A stretch of DNA of 64,000 nt from an uncultured Ruminococcus sp. (GCA_904377845.1 CAJFGR010000006.1:17092-81091), one strand, 5' to 3'; shown: positions 1-9,594, counted from the stretch's first letter. Notes: generated from the letters alone by a model not told the origin. Program-made: numbers and translations.

Positions 1-1548
1 GACCACTGTGATCCCTATGGATACGGGATGGAGCTGCGGCCGAATACAGCGTCCATCATCCGGGATATGGATACATATCAGTTTCATGATGATAAATGGA
101 TGAAAAAAAGATCGGATCACAGGAAACAGCCGCTGAATATTTATGAACTGCATTTCGGCTCCTTTAAGAAGCCGTCGGATGAACCGGACGCTTGGTACGA
201 TTATGAGGAGATGGCGGATATCCTGATTCCGTATCTGAAAGAGAACGGGTACAATTATCTGGAGATTATGCCTCTTTGCGAATATCCCTGCGATGAATCA
301 TGGGGGTATCAGGGAACAGGATTTTTCAGTCCGACTTCCAGATACGGGACAGCGGATCAGCTGAAGGGTTTTGTGGATGCCTGCCACAAAAATGAGATCG
401 GCATTATTCTTGACTTTGTCCCCGTGCACTTCGCGGTGGACGGCTATGCGCTGGCAAATTATGACGGGACGGCGCTGTATGAGTATCCCCATTCGGATGT
501 GGGAGACAGTGAGTGGGGCAGCAGGAATTTCATGCATTCCCGCGGGGAAGTGCGGAGCTTCCTTCAGTCCGCGGCGGAATACTGGCTGGAGGAATACCAT
601 ATGGACGGCCTGCGGATGGATGCGATCAGCCGCGCAATCTACTGGCAGGGAATGCCGGAGCGGGGCGTGAATTCCAATGCGGTCGAATTTTTAAGGTATA
701 TGAATCAGGGATTAAAAGAACGCCACCCGTCGGTCATACTGGCGGCGGAGGATTCCACTTCATTTCCGGGAGTCACGAAACCGGTGAAAGAGGGCGGACT
801 CGGCTTTGATTATAAATGGGATATGGGCTGGATGAACGATACGCTGGATTATTTCCGGACAGCGCCTGAATATCGCGCAAGAGATTATCACAAGCTGACG
901 TTTTCCATGATGTACTACTATGATGAGCGGTATCTGCTCCCCCTGTCACATGACGAAGTTGTACACGGCAAGGCGACGATCCTCCAGAAAATGTACGGGG
1001 ATTATGAAATGAAATTCCCGCAGGCGAGGGCGTTTTATATGTACATGTACGCGCATCCGGGCAAGAAGCTCAACTTCATGGGAAATGAACTGGGACATTT
1101 CAGGGAGTGGGATGAAAAGAGAGAGCTGGACTGGAATCTTCTCGACTACCCGGCTCATCAGGATTTCCACAGATTTATGGAAGACCTGAACCGCTTCTAT
1201 CTGGAACACCCGGCATTTTCTGAAATGGATTATGATGCGGAAGGCTTCGAGTGGCTGGAATGTCATGCAGAGGAAAAATGCGTCTATGTATTCGAGCGGA
1301 GAAGTGAAAAGGAGCGGATCATGGCAGTCTTTAACTTCTCTGACGAGGAGCAGGAGATTGAGATCCGGAGCAAAGATATAAAGGAACTGAAAAAAGTGTT
1401 CAGCAGTGAATATAAAGGTTACGGAGGGGCGGAAGAGAAGCAGAGCAAGGCTGTAAAGATCAAAAAGGGCAGCTGTTCATTCCGGCTGAAACCTTTTTCG
1501 GCAGAATACTATGATGCCAGAGGTATTTCCCCCAACATCATATCATAA
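1..1548 (+). CDS. glgB: 1,4-alpha-glucan branching enzyme, 5'-truncated by window edge
   Basis: The reading frame is open from base 1 (DPYGYGMELRPNTASI), so the start and most of the N-terminal CBM48 region lie outside the window. It makes alpha-1,6 branches in glycogen (GH13). Seen: the GH13 barrel with nucleophile Asp in GLRMDA (codon at 619), acid/base Glu in AAEDST (748) and the SHDEVVHG motif with its Asp at 952, then a C-terminal all-beta domain. What is present looks intact to the stop at 1548. It ends at a hairpin shared with the convergent AraC gene. Other glg genes are probably upstream of the window. Confidence 0.95.
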   Translation, partial: DHCDPYGYGMELRPNTASIIRDMDTYQFHDDKWMKKRSDHRKQPLNIYELHFGSFKKPSDEPDAWYDYEEMADILIPYLKENGYNYLEIMPLCEYPCDESWGYQGTGFFSPTSRYGTADQLKGFVDACHKNEIGIILDFVPVHFAVDGYALANYDGTALYEYPHSDVGDSEWGSRNFMHSRGEVRSFLQSAAEYWLEEYHMDGLRMDAISRAIYWQGMPERGVNSNAVEFLRYMNQGLKERHPSVILAAEDSTSFPGVTKPVKEGGLGFDYKWDMGWMNDTLDYFRTAPEYRARDYHKLTFSMMYYYDERYLLPLSHDEVVHGKATILQKMYGDYEMKFPQARAFYMYMYAHPGKKLNFMGNELGHFREWDEKRELDWNLLDYPAHQDFHRFMEDLNRFYLEHPAFSEMDYDAEGFEWLECHAEEKCVYVFERRSEKERIMAVFNFSDEEQEIEIRSKDIKELKKVFSSEYKGYGGAEEKQSKAVKIKKGSCSFRLKPFSAEYYDARGISPNIIS

Positions 1549-1581
1549 GACCAGACAAAATACAGGCGACAGCGGACAAAG

Positions 1582-1627
1582 AAAAGGGACAGGAAATAAA
1601 TCAGAATGGATTTATTCTGTCCCTTTT
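1582..1627. terminator. bidirectional terminator between glgB and the AraC gene
   Basis: A long inverted repeat has arms AAAAGGGACAG and CTGTCCCTTTT, extended by AAATAAAT/ATTTATT around a short loop. A-rich and T-rich ends give a U-tract in both directions. The last codons and stop of the convergent AraC gene (1612) lie inside the stem. Confidence 0.85.
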
Positions 1628-2466
1628 CCTGTGACCTGATTCCGGCTCTTTTTTCTGTATATTGAGGGCGCGTCTTCGAATTCTTTTTTGAACAGCCTTG
1701 AAAAAGCAAGCTGATCGTCAAAGCCCAGAGAGCCGGAGATCACAGAAATCGGAAGCGCGGTGGTCGTCAGAAGACGGCAGGCTTTCTTCAGCTTCAGATC
1801 CATCAGATATTTTTTCGGAGACACGCCGAATTTTTCGTGGAAAATACGGGTCATATAATTCGGGTGGATACCGAAGTTCTTAGCCACATCTTTTAATACA
1901 ATTTTCTCTGCATAGTTCGTATCAAGATAAAACTTTACCTCATCTGCGACAGAATCCTTTCCCCAGCTTTCTTCCTGAAACCCGATGTCTTCAAAAAGCC
2001 GGGACATAATGGAGTAGAGGATGCCGTTTGCCTGGAAAAACTGGCTGGTGGGATTTCCGCCCATGGCAAGAATCTCAAATATGGATTTTTTATATTTCTC
2101 TACATCCAGCCCGTGGATAATATAAACGTCATCTATGGACGTCATGATCTGGTAGAGGTATGTCTCTGAATTAATTCCCAGAAAGGAGATCCATGCATAA
2201 CACCATGGATCTTCTTTTGATGCCTCATAATAGGAAATCCTGCCGGACGGGATGAGAAATGCATCTCCTGCGGAAAGGTGAAATACGTGCTCATTGATAT
2301 GCAGCACACCTTTGCCTTTCAGCACAAAATGAATAAGCTGGTAGGAGCGGAATTTCGGCCCGTAGCTGTATCCGGGAGCGCACTCTTCGTATCCTGCGCT
2401 GTAAAAGGAAAGGTCAGAGGTGGATTTATACAATAATGAATGTTGTGTTTCTTTATATTCTCTCAT
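1612..2466 (-). CDS. AraC-family transcriptional regulator (cupin sensor)
   Basis: About 284 residues. The N-terminal half is a cupin-type sugar-sensing domain (FVLKGKGVLHINEH, AGDAFLIPSG). The C-terminal ~100 residues carry the two AraC helix-turn-helices (LKDVAKNFGIHPNYMTRIFHEKFG; ISGSLGFDDQLAFSRLFKKE, given here in part). The frame stays open upstream to 2622, but MREYKE at 2466 fits the usual start of the family. A TATAAT box sits only 6 bases from this ATG, so the message may be nearly leaderless. It is divergent from the PTS sucrose/raffinose operon and is its likely activator, by position. Confidence 0.88.
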   Translation of the reverse strand: MREYKETQHSLLYKSTSDLSFYSAGYEECAPGYSYGPKFRSYQLIHFVLKGKGVLHINEHVFHLSAGDAFLIPSGRISYYEASKEDPWCYAWISFLGINSETYLYQIMTSIDDVYIIHGLDVEKYKKSIFEILAMGGNPTSQFFQANGILYSIMSRLFEDIGFQEESWGKDSVADEVKFYLDTNYAEKIVLKDVAKNFGIHPNYMTRIFHEKFGVSPKKYLMDLKLKKACRLLTTTALPISVISGSLGFDDQLAFSRLFKKEFEDAPSIYRKKSRNQVTGKGTE

Positions 2467-2472
2467 GTGCCT

Positions 2473-2543
2473 ATTATAACTTATAAAGTTAGTTTTTTCC
2501 ATATTTTTTATTTGAAATGCTATAGGAAATATGCGGAATATGG
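2473..2543. promoter_or_regulatory. AraC/PTS-operon intergenic control region
   Basis: On the minus strand TATAAT covers 2478-2473, just before the AraC ATG. It overlaps a dyad AACTT-ATA-AAGTT at 2478-2490. Nearer the operon is an imperfect direct repeat, GGAAATATG (2525-2533) and GGAATATGG (2535-2543), the kind of tandem half-site AraC proteins use. I see no good -35/-10 pair for the operon, which fits an activator-dependent promoter. Functional roles are inferred. Confidence 0.4.
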
Positions 2544-2595
2544 TGTTAAATATAGCTAAAGGCGCCGGAGAATAATACAGAGAGGAGCTGAGAGG

Positions 2596-3990
2596 TTGGG
2601 AAAACGAAGACAGCAGTATCATCTGGAACCTGATAGAGGGTTATTGAATGATCCGAACGGACTTACATACTTCAAAGGCAAATATTACGTTTTCTTTCAG
2701 TGGAACAGGTTTTCCAAAGATCATTCCTATAAGGAATGGGGACTTTTCACATCAAAGGATATGATCCGATGGAACTTTGAGGGGAGCGCGCTTCTGCCGG
2801 ACCAGTACTGTGACAAGGACGGGACCTATTCGGGAAGCGGATATGTAATAAATGACAGATTATATTTGTTTTATACTGGTAACACAAAAAAGCAGGGCGT
2901 GCGGAAAAGCTATCAGTGCATGGCGGTTTCCGATGACGGCAGAAAATTCCTGAAACTTGGGAGCGTGCTTGAGACGCCCGCTGAATATACGGAACATTTC
3001 CGGGATCCGAAGGTGCTTGGCACGGAAAACAACGGCTATTATATGCTGGCAGGCGGTCAGAGAAAATCGGGCATGGGAGCACTTGCAATCTGCCATTCTG
3101 ACGACGGACTGAATTGGAAATATGCGGGAATGCCTGCAGTGACAGAAAAGTATGAGATGATCGAATGTCCGGATCTGTTTAAACTGGGAGAAAACTATGT
3201 TCTTCTGTATAATCCGCAGAGCCGGGATAACGAAAAGGATATTCCGCTGGACAGCTTTTCGGCTGTGAAGATCATTGATTTTAATGAAGAGAAGGGTACT
3301 TTTTCAGATAGCGATCTGGATCAGAATTATGCCCGAATGGATCAGGGGTTTGACTTTTATGCGCCGCAGACATTTGAAGACGGCAGCGGACGCCGGATCC
3401 TGTATGCGTGGATGTCCCGTATGGATGATGCACAGGAAAAAATTTTTGCAGCAGGAGAACCGAATATCCACTGTCTGACTCTTCCGAGAGAACTTAAGGT
3501 GGAAGACGGCAGACTGCTTCAGAAGCCGGTCAGGGAACTGAGACAGATGCTGGGAGAAGAAGTGAAAGCTGTGAGGCAGGAAAAGCCGGCCGCAGAAGCT
3601 GGAGAAGGTTTCACAGCAGAATATGCACTGAGAGGGCGTGCGTTCTGTATGTCGATCGATACGGGAAAAACAGACTGGAGCCGGGAATTTAAGATCGTCT
3701 TCCATGGCGGAGAATCTTCTCTGAGTTACCGCCCCGAAGATCAGCTCGTAATATTTACCAGAAAAAACTGGGTGACGGAAAAGCCGGAGTCAAAGGAATG
3801 CCGGATCAACGGATTTAAAAATGCCGAAATCTGGGCAGACCGGTCCAGTATGGAGATATTCATAAACAGCGGGAAAACGGTATTTACATCGAGAGTATGG
3901 ACAGAGGAGTCCGCTCCGAAGATAGAAATATCGGGAATTCCGGAAGAGATGCAGATAGAAGTTCATGAGATAGATAAAGAGATTCTGTAG
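2596..3990 (+). CDS. GH32 sucrose(-6-phosphate) hydrolase / beta-fructosidase
   Basis: 464 residues, TTG start; AGGAG at 2583-2587 lies 8 bases upstream and decides it. It hydrolyses beta-fructofuranosidic bonds. Seen: LLNDPNG with nucleophile Asp19, FRDPKV with the stabilising Asp near 138, and ECPDLF with acid/base Glu near 190, then the C-terminal beta-sandwich. There is no signal peptide, so it is cytoplasmic. It is first in an operon with PTS EIIA and EIIBC, so sucrose-6-phosphate is the likely substrate. The region after YFFQW (RFSKDHSYKEWG) differs from textbook ScrB, so the exact substrate is less sure than the family. Confidence 0.9.
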   Translation: MGKRRQQYHLEPDRGLLNDPNGLTYFKGKYYVFFQWNRFSKDHSYKEWGLFTSKDMIRWNFEGSALLPDQYCDKDGTYSGSGYVINDRLYLFYTGNTKKQGVRKSYQCMAVSDDGRKFLKLGSVLETPAEYTEHFRDPKVLGTENNGYYMLAGGQRKSGMGALAICHSDDGLNWKYAGMPAVTEKYEMIECPDLFKLGENYVLLYNPQSRDNEKDIPLDSFSAVKIIDFNEEKGTFSDSDLDQNYARMDQGFDFYAPQTFEDGSGRRILYAWMSRMDDAQEKIFAAGEPNIHCLTLPRELKVEDGRLLQKPVRELRQMLGEEVKAVRQEKPAAEAGEGFTAEYALRGRAFCMSIDTGKTDWSREFKIVFHGGESSLSYRPEDQLVIFTRKNWVTEKPESKECRINGFKNAEIWADRSSMEIFINSGKTVFTSRVWTEESAPKIEISGIPEEMQIEVHEIDKEIL

Positions 3991-4010
3991 AAAGGAACGG
4001 AGGTTTTACG

Positions 4011-4514
4011 ATGTTATTTTTCAAAAAGAATAAGAAAGAAGACAATAAGAAGCCGGACAGCCAAGTATTATGCGCACCTGTAACGGGGGAAATGGTAAGT
4101 CTTGAAGAGGTGCCTGACCCGGTGTTCTCTTCCGGAACGATGGGGAAAGGCGTCGGATTTCAGCCTGAAAAGAATGAAATATGCGCTCCGTGTGACGGTA
4201 AGATCATTATGATTGCGGATACACTTCACGCATTCGGCATGGAGACAGAGTGCGGCGCGGAGCTTCTGATCCACATCGGTCTGGATACCGTTGACCTGAA
4301 CGGAGAAGGATTTAAGAAACTGGCGCGGGAGGGACAGAAAGTTTCCTGCGGAACACCGGTTATATCCGCTGACATGGCCTTTATGAAAGAGAAAGGCATT
4401 GTAATGACAACGCCTATGGTTGTGACGAACAGTGATGAGTTCGAACTGGAGATTCGTGACTGCGGCGATGTGGCAGCAGGAGAGACTGAAGTGATGGTAT
4501 GCAGAAGGAAATAA
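4011..4514 (+). CDS. PTS glucose-type EIIA protein
   Basis: 167 residues, a stand-alone Crr-like EIIA that takes phosphate from HPr and passes it to EIIB. Seen: ADTLHAFGM (His73) and ELLIHIGLDTV (His88, the phosphorylated histidine), with the usual PVTGEM start of the fold near residue 23. It has a short basic N-terminal tail and the usual length. A GGAGG site precedes the ATG, 20 bases after the GH32 stop, and the EIIBC gene follows by 34 bases. It most likely serves that permease. Confidence 0.93.
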   Translation: MLFFKKNKKEDNKKPDSQVLCAPVTGEMVSLEEVPDPVFSSGTMGKGVGFQPEKNEICAPCDGKIIMIADTLHAFGMETECGAELLIHIGLDTVDLNGEGFKKLAREGQKVSCGTPVISADMAFMKEKGIVMTTPMVVTNSDEFELEIRDCGDVAAGETEVMVCRRK

Positions 4515-4548
4515 GAGTAAAGTAGAAAATAACAGGAGGGAATATAAC

Positions 4549-5946
4549 ATGACAGATAAAGAACTGGCTGTAAAAATCGTTGAACTTGTCGGCGGAAAAG
4601 AAAATATCGTATCCGTCCGTCATTGTGCTACAAGGTTGAGAATTATCGTATCTGATAAAGAAAAGATTCAGACAAAGGAAGTGGAAAATCTGGACAAAGT
4701 AAAAGGATCCTTTTTTAATTCCGGACAGTATCAGATCATCCTCGGCACAGGACTGGTAAACAGGATCTATGATGAGACTGTAAAGATTACCGGCGGCGCG
4801 GATGCCGGAGAATCATCTGAAGAGAAAAAGGAAGTTGTGTACGGAAATAAATTCCAGAGAGCCATCCGTATGTTTTCGGATGTATTCGTTCCGATCATTC
4901 CGGTGCTGGTCGCTACAGGTCTCTTTATGGGACTCAGAGGTCTTCTGACACAGGATGCGGTTCTCGGGCTGTTCGGCATGACGCCGGATGATGTGCCGGC
5001 ATCGTTGCTGACATTTACCCAGATCCTGACGGATACAGCGTTCTCATTCCTGCCGGCTCTGGTGTGCTGGTCCACATTCCGCAACTTTGGCGGCAGCCCG
5101 GTCATCGGAATCGTACTCGGACTTATGCTGGTAAGCTCCAATCTCCCCAGCTCCTATGATGTGGGATCAGGTGCGGCAGAACCTCTGATGTTCTTCGGTT
5201 TCATCCCGGTAGCCGGATACCAGGGCTCTGTACTTCCAGCGTTTGTAACAGGTATCATTACTGCCAAATTTGAAAAATGGCTGCGCAAACATATACCGGA
5301 TGCGATTGATCTGATCGTTACGCCGTTTATCACTCTTCTCGTAGGAATCGTACTTGCACTGTTTGCGATCGGACCGGTTCTGCACTATGTTGAAAACGGA
5401 GTGCTGTTCGTAGTGGAAAAGCTTCTGTTCCTGCCAATGGGAATCGGCGGCCTGATCTACGGATCCTTTGGACAGCTTCTAGGTATTTTCGGTATTCATC
5501 ATATCCTGAACTTCCTTGAGATCAGTATGCTTGCACAGGATGGATGGAATTACTTAAACCCGATCGGAACCTGCGGTAATGTGGCTCAGGCAGGAGCTGT
5601 TCTGGCTGTTGCTATCAAAGCGGCTTCCAACAAGACAAAACAGGTGGCATATCCGTCCTGTCTGTCCGCTCTTCTCGGAATTACAGAGCCTGCTGTGTTC
5701 GGTGTGAACTTAAGATTTGTAAAGCCGTTCATCATGTCAATGATCGGCGGAGGCGTCGGCGGTTTCCTTGCCTCTCTGTTTAATCTGAGGGCAACAGGAA
5801 TGTCTATCACAGGTATTCCGGGTACACTGCTGTACTTAAATGAACAGCTGCCCCTCTATATTCTTGTAAATGTAGTGTCATTTGCAGTAGCGTTTGTACT
5901 CACATTTATGTTCGGATTTAATAAGAAGATGGAAGAAAACCAGTAA
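4549..5946 (+). CDS. PTS sucrose-type EIIBC permease
   Basis: 465 residues. The EIIB domain spans about 1-80 with phospho-Cys26 in RHCATRLR; the membrane EIIC domain with about ten hydrophobic segments spans about 105-460 and includes GITEPAVFGVNL. This arrangement is that of the sucrose/trehalose/beta-glucoside class, which imports and phosphorylates disaccharide. There is no fused EIIA; that role falls to the gene just upstream. The GH32 and GH36 neighbours point to sucrose or a raffinose-type sugar. The start has GGAGG at good spacing. Confidence 0.92.
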   Translation: MTDKELAVKIVELVGGKENIVSVRHCATRLRIIVSDKEKIQTKEVENLDKVKGSFFNSGQYQIILGTGLVNRIYDETVKITGGADAGESSEEKKEVVYGNKFQRAIRMFSDVFVPIIPVLVATGLFMGLRGLLTQDAVLGLFGMTPDDVPASLLTFTQILTDTAFSFLPALVCWSTFRNFGGSPVIGIVLGLMLVSSNLPSSYDVGSGAAEPLMFFGFIPVAGYQGSVLPAFVTGIITAKFEKWLRKHIPDAIDLIVTPFITLLVGIVLALFAIGPVLHYVENGVLFVVEKLLFLPMGIGGLIYGSFGQLLGIFGIHHILNFLEISMLAQDGWNYLNPIGTCGNVAQAGAVLAVAIKAASNKTKQVAYPSCLSALLGITEPAVFGVNLRFVKPFIMSMIGGGVGGFLASLFNLRATGMSITGIPGTLLYLNEQLPLYILVNVVSFAVAFVLTFMFGFNKKMEENQ

Positions 5947-5974
5947 CAGAATAAACGAAATGGAGAATACGGGT

Positions 5975-8152
5975 ATGGATATTACAATTCATCAGAACGG
6001 ACAGATCATACATATCAGAAACAGTCAGATCAGTTATGTGATGGAAGTTGTTGACGGCAGATACCTTGTACACAGATATTTCGGAAAATCGATCCGCAGA
6101 TACCGGGGGATGGGAGTCCCCCGGTATTTTAAACGCGGATACAGTACGGAACATGAGTGCGGGCAGGAATATGTATCTTTTGACGATTTCCCCTTTGAAT
6201 ACCCTCTTCGCGGGCACGGTGATTTCCGTATGCCGGCATTTGCCGTGACGCAGGAAAACGGTCTGACGTATTCTGACCTTATCTTTCAAAGCGTAAAGGT
6301 ATGGGACGGCAAACCGCAGATCGAAGGACTACCGTCACTGAATGCCGGGAGCCGGGAGGCAAAGACAGTTGAAATCATATGCGCAGATCCGAAGATCGGG
6401 CTTAAAGTAACACTTTATTACACAGTGATCGGAGAAATCGGAGCTGTGATCCGGCATCAGAAAATAGAAAATACAGGAGATCAGGTGCTGTATCTCCAGA
6501 ATGCGCAGAGCTTCTCGATGGAGCTGCCGGCACGGGAGTATGACTTTCTGTCTCTGTACGGCACACACGCAAAAGAAGGAAACAGGGACCGTTTCCGGCT
6601 TCATCACGGAGTCCAGAGAATCGGGAGTGTGCGGGGCAGCAGCAGTTCCCAGCATCAGCCTTTCTTCGCCCTGATGAGTCCGGACGCGTCGGAGGAAAAA
6701 GGAGAGGTCTATGGTTTTCATCTGATTTACAGTGGAAATTTTCTGGCTCAGGCAGAGCGGGATCAGTTCGGAAATGTGAGAGCGCAGATGGGGATTCATC
6801 CGGATACATTCTGCTGGAAGCTGGCGCCGGGAGAAGCATTTGAGACGCCGGAGGCTGTGCTCAATTACAGCGGCGGAGGTCTGAACCAGATGAGCCATAA
6901 TTTCCACAGGCTGTACCGGGAGCATCTCTTTCCGGGGAACTTTGCAGGCAAGACGCGTCCGATCCTGCTGAATTCGTGGGAAGCGATGTACTATGACGTC
7001 AGTCTGGAGAAAATCGAAATTCAGGCTGATCTGGCCAAGAAACTCGGAATGGAACTTTTCGTGCTGGATGACGGATGGTTCCGGGCGGGCAATGACAGCC
7101 GCAGCTCTATGGGAGACTGGATCTGTAATGAGAAAAAACTGCCCGGCGGTATTGCAAAAGCAGCAGAGATCGTGCACGGGAAAGGCTTGAAATTCGGGCT
7201 CTGGTTCGAGCCGGAAGCAGTCAGCCGGAAGAGCCGCCTTTATGAGATACATCCGGACTGGGCATTAAATGTGCCGGGATACCACATGACAGAAGGCCGG
7301 CACGAGTACTTGCTGGATCTCTCCAGGGAAGACGTGAGAGACTATCTGAAAGGAATGCTCGACTCCTATCTGAAAAGCGGAGATATCGACTATATTAAGT
7401 GGGATATGAACCGTCCGCTGACGGATGTAAATTCCGTCCTGCTGTCTGCTGACAGAAAAGGAGAGGCAAGCCACCGATATATCCTCGGACTCTATGACAT
7501 CCTGGGGTGGTTAAAAGAAACTTATCCGTCAGTCCTTGTAGAAGGATGCTCAAGCGGCGGAGCAAGATTTGACCCGGGGATGCTGTACTATGTATCCCAG
7601 AACTGGGCGAGTGACAATACGGACGCCTTTGACCGGCTGACGATCCAGTCCGGATTCAGTCTGTTATATCCGCCTGAAGTGATAGGCGCACACGTAAGTA
7701 TCACCCCCAATCACCAGACCGGGAGAGTCACGCCTCTGGATACAAGATATCAGGCGGCAAGACTGTTCAATCTCGGATACGAACTGGACCTGACGAAATG
7801 TTCGGAAGAGGAAAAAGAAAAAATCCGGCATCAGACGGAAGAACACAGAAAAGAGCAGGAACAGCTTATGGGAGGGACATTTTACCGGCATGACGTCCCC
7901 AATGACAACTATGTCATGTGGTCTGTGGTGACGGAGAAAGTATGCGCTGCGGTGATCTTCCAGAAGTTCTTTGATCCCCTCTGTTCGCACGGGCAGTTCC
8001 GCCTGCTGGGGCTTGATCCGGAAGCGGATTATGAAGATGCAGAGTCGGGAAAAATATGGGGCGGAGATGAACTGATGCAGATCGGGCTCACGGTCCCGCT
8101 TGTGAAGGAGGATTTCCATGCATTTGCAGTGATATTAAGAAGAAAGGTATGA
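5975..8152 (+). CDS. GH36 alpha-galactosidase
   Basis: 725 residues, cytoplasmic. It releases alpha-1,6 galactose from melibiose or raffinose-family sugars. Seen: the N-terminal beta-supersandwich, the barrel with nucleophile Asp477 in IKWDMNR, the CSSGGARFD loop, and acid/base Asp547 in SDNTDA; length and positions match characterised bacterial GH36 enzymes. ATG 5975 is preferred over 5960 and the upstream 5894 because only it has GGAG (5962-5965) 9 bases upstream; it then follows the EIIBC stop by 28 bases. With sucrose PTS and GH32 genes it suggests raffinose breakdown. Last gene before a convergent terminator. Confidence 0.93.
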   Translation: MDITIHQNGQIIHIRNSQISYVMEVVDGRYLVHRYFGKSIRRYRGMGVPRYFKRGYSTEHECGQEYVSFDDFPFEYPLRGHGDFRMPAFAVTQENGLTYSDLIFQSVKVWDGKPQIEGLPSLNAGSREAKTVEIICADPKIGLKVTLYYTVIGEIGAVIRHQKIENTGDQVLYLQNAQSFSMELPAREYDFLSLYGTHAKEGNRDRFRLHHGVQRIGSVRGSSSSQHQPFFALMSPDASEEKGEVYGFHLIYSGNFLAQAERDQFGNVRAQMGIHPDTFCWKLAPGEAFETPEAVLNYSGGGLNQMSHNFHRLYREHLFPGNFAGKTRPILLNSWEAMYYDVSLEKIEIQADLAKKLGMELFVLDDGWFRAGNDSRSSMGDWICNEKKLPGGIAKAAEIVHGKGLKFGLWFEPEAVSRKSRLYEIHPDWALNVPGYHMTEGRHEYLLDLSREDVRDYLKGMLDSYLKSGDIDYIKWDMNRPLTDVNSVLLSADRKGEASHRYILGLYDILGWLKETYPSVLVEGCSSGGARFDPGMLYYVSQNWASDNTDAFDRLTIQSGFSLLYPPEVIGAHVSITPNHQTGRVTPLDTRYQAARLFNLGYELDLTKCSEEEKEKIRHQTEEHRKEQEQLMGGTFYRHDVPNDNYVMWSVVTEKVCAAVIFQKFFDPLCSHGQFRLLGLDPEADYEDAESGKIWGGDELMQIGLTVPLVKEDFHAFAVILRRKV

Positions 8153-8171
8153 AAAAGCCTGTTTGATCTGC

Positions 8172-8213
8172 AGACAGACGGAAACGGCCTATACGGCCAG
8201 CTTCCGTCTGTCT
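8172..8213. terminator. bidirectional hairpin between GH36 and MATE genes
   Basis: Perfect 12-bp arms AGACAGACGGAA and TTCCGTCTGTCT enclose a second small stem with GGCC. The right arm lies inside the 3' end of the convergent MATE gene (stop at 8189). U-runs are poor on both sides, so termination strength is uncertain. Confidence 0.6.
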
Positions 8214-9493
8214 ACGACCGGTTTTAGAACTACGGCAAGAAATGCCGCCAGTATCCTCGCGATAACCGTACTCCACCAGACCATGATCTGTCCGCCGAAA
8301 AGAGGTGGGAGGATAAGCATAAGAACCAGCATAAGTACAGGTTCAATATAAGTCAGGACATAAGAAAGAGTACTCTCTTCCACGGCGTAGAAGCTTGCCG
8401 TAGTTACCCGGGTGACCGCTACAAAAGGAACAGAGATCAGGAAGATCGGCATAATTCTGGCAATTTCCATATTAACTTCAGGAGATGAGCCGAAGAGGAC
8501 ACCGATATGATTTCTTGCTGCAAAGAGAATGACACAGCTTATAACGGCGAGAAAAATACCGCATCCGTATGCCAGCCTTCGTATACTTTTCAGCCTGTTC
8601 AGGCTTTTTTCTCCGTAATAACGGCTGATGATAGGCTGACTTCCGTCTCCGACGCCCTGAAAGAGCAGATATACGATACATATGATATATGCGATGCACG
8701 CATAGACCGCCACGGCCTGATCTCCCCCGTATAATATGCAGAACCTGTTTATGATGATCAGCGATATGTTCGGAGTCATTGTAAGCCCGAACGGGGAAAC
8801 GCCTACTTTGAGCACGGATTTTGACAGTGCTCTCAGTTTTGAAATTTCAATATGCAGGGTAAACATTTTCTCGCGCAGGAAATATGCAAGGGCGAACAGG
8901 AGTGTTACCCCCTGCCCGAGGATCGTTGCCAGCGCCGCGCCGGTGAGACCCTGTCCGAATACCCAGACAAACAGGTAGTCAAGGACAACATTGGTGATAA
9001 ATCCCGCGATCATGGATATCATGGCATAGAGCGGGCCTCCGTGGTTGCGGATAAAGGGAACGAGCCCCGTGCTGAGGATCTGTAATACCGCCCCCAGTGC
9101 GATGACAGTATTATATTCTGCGCCCAGAGAAAGCAGTTCTCCCTCAGCTCCCAGAAGACGCAGGATGGGAGTGTTAAAACCCAAAGTCAGTACAGTCAGG
9201 ATCACGCTGCAGATGATCAGCATCCACAGAGTGACTGCCGTGAAATTTCCAGCGCGTTCTTCTTTTTTCTCAGCCATACTGATGGAGTAGTAGACGGCTC
9301 CGCCTATGCCGATCCCGGTGCCCGCAGCCTGAAGAACGGCGGAGACAGGATATGCCACGTTTATGGCGGAAAGTCCGATATCTCCCACGCTGTGTCCCAC
9401 AAAAAAGCCGTCCACGATCGCATAGATCCCGGATAATGCAAAGGACAGGACGGAGGGGATCACATATTTCAGGAAAGTCTTCATCTCACTCAT
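8189..9493 (-). CDS. MATE-family multidrug/cation efflux transporter
   Basis: 434 residues with about twelve hydrophobic segments in two similar halves, typical of the MATE/DinF superfamily that exports drugs or metabolites against a Na+ or H+ gradient. The N-terminus (VIPSVLSFALSGIYAIVDG) is the usual first helix, and IVDGFFVGH and VLDYLFVWVFG sit at family positions. The ATG has AAGGAG about 11 bases upstream. It has its own strong promoter (9566-9594) and a palindrome in its leader, so it is a single-gene unit under local control. Substrate unknown. Confidence 0.9.
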   Translation of the reverse strand: MSEMKTFLKYVIPSVLSFALSGIYAIVDGFFVGHSVGDIGLSAINVAYPVSAVLQAAGTGIGIGGAVYYSISMAEKKEERAGNFTAVTLWMLIICSVILTVLTLGFNTPILRLLGAEGELLSLGAEYNTVIALGAVLQILSTGLVPFIRNHGGPLYAMISMIAGFITNVVLDYLFVWVFGQGLTGAALATILGQGVTLLFALAYFLREKMFTLHIEISKLRALSKSVLKVGVSPFGLTMTPNISLIIINRFCILYGGDQAVAVYACIAYIICIVYLLFQGVGDGSQPIISRYYGEKSLNRLKSIRRLAYGCGIFLAVISCVILFAARNHIGVLFGSSPEVNMEIARIMPIFLISVPFVAVTRVTTASFYAVEESTLSYVLTYIEPVLMLVLMLILPPLFGGQIMVWWSTVIARILAAFLAVVLKPVVDRRKLAV

Positions 9494-9529
9494 ACAGTTT
9501 GGTTCTCCTTTTCAGCTCTTTTTCAAATG

Positions 9530-9540
9530 GTCGATTCGAC
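9530..9540. promoter_or_regulatory. palindrome in the leader of the MATE gene
   Basis: GTCGA-T-TCGAC, an 11-base palindrome, lies between the predicted transcription start (about 9559) and the MATE ATG (9493). Placed just downstream of a near-consensus promoter, it could be a repressor site. No regulator gene is adjacent. Confidence 0.4.
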
Positions 9541-9565
9541 AATTTTATTGCCTCAGACAGCGGAT

Positions 9566-9594
9566 ATTATATGGAGCATAAATTCTTATGTCAA
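9566..9594 (-). promoter_or_regulatory. sigma-A promoter of the MATE gene
   Basis: On the minus strand: TTGACA (9594-9589), 17-base spacer, TATAAT (9571-9566). Both boxes match consensus exactly. Confidence 0.85.

Noticed and set aside
1612-2622. 336-residue version of the AraC regulator
   Set aside because: The extra 52 residues are Ser/Pro/Phe-rich, lie in the promoter region and lack a ribosome site; the family start fits 2466.
5894-5974. Longer N-terminus for the GH36 gene
   Set aside because: It overlaps the end of the EIIBC gene and lacks a ribosome site; ATG 5975 has one and matches family length.
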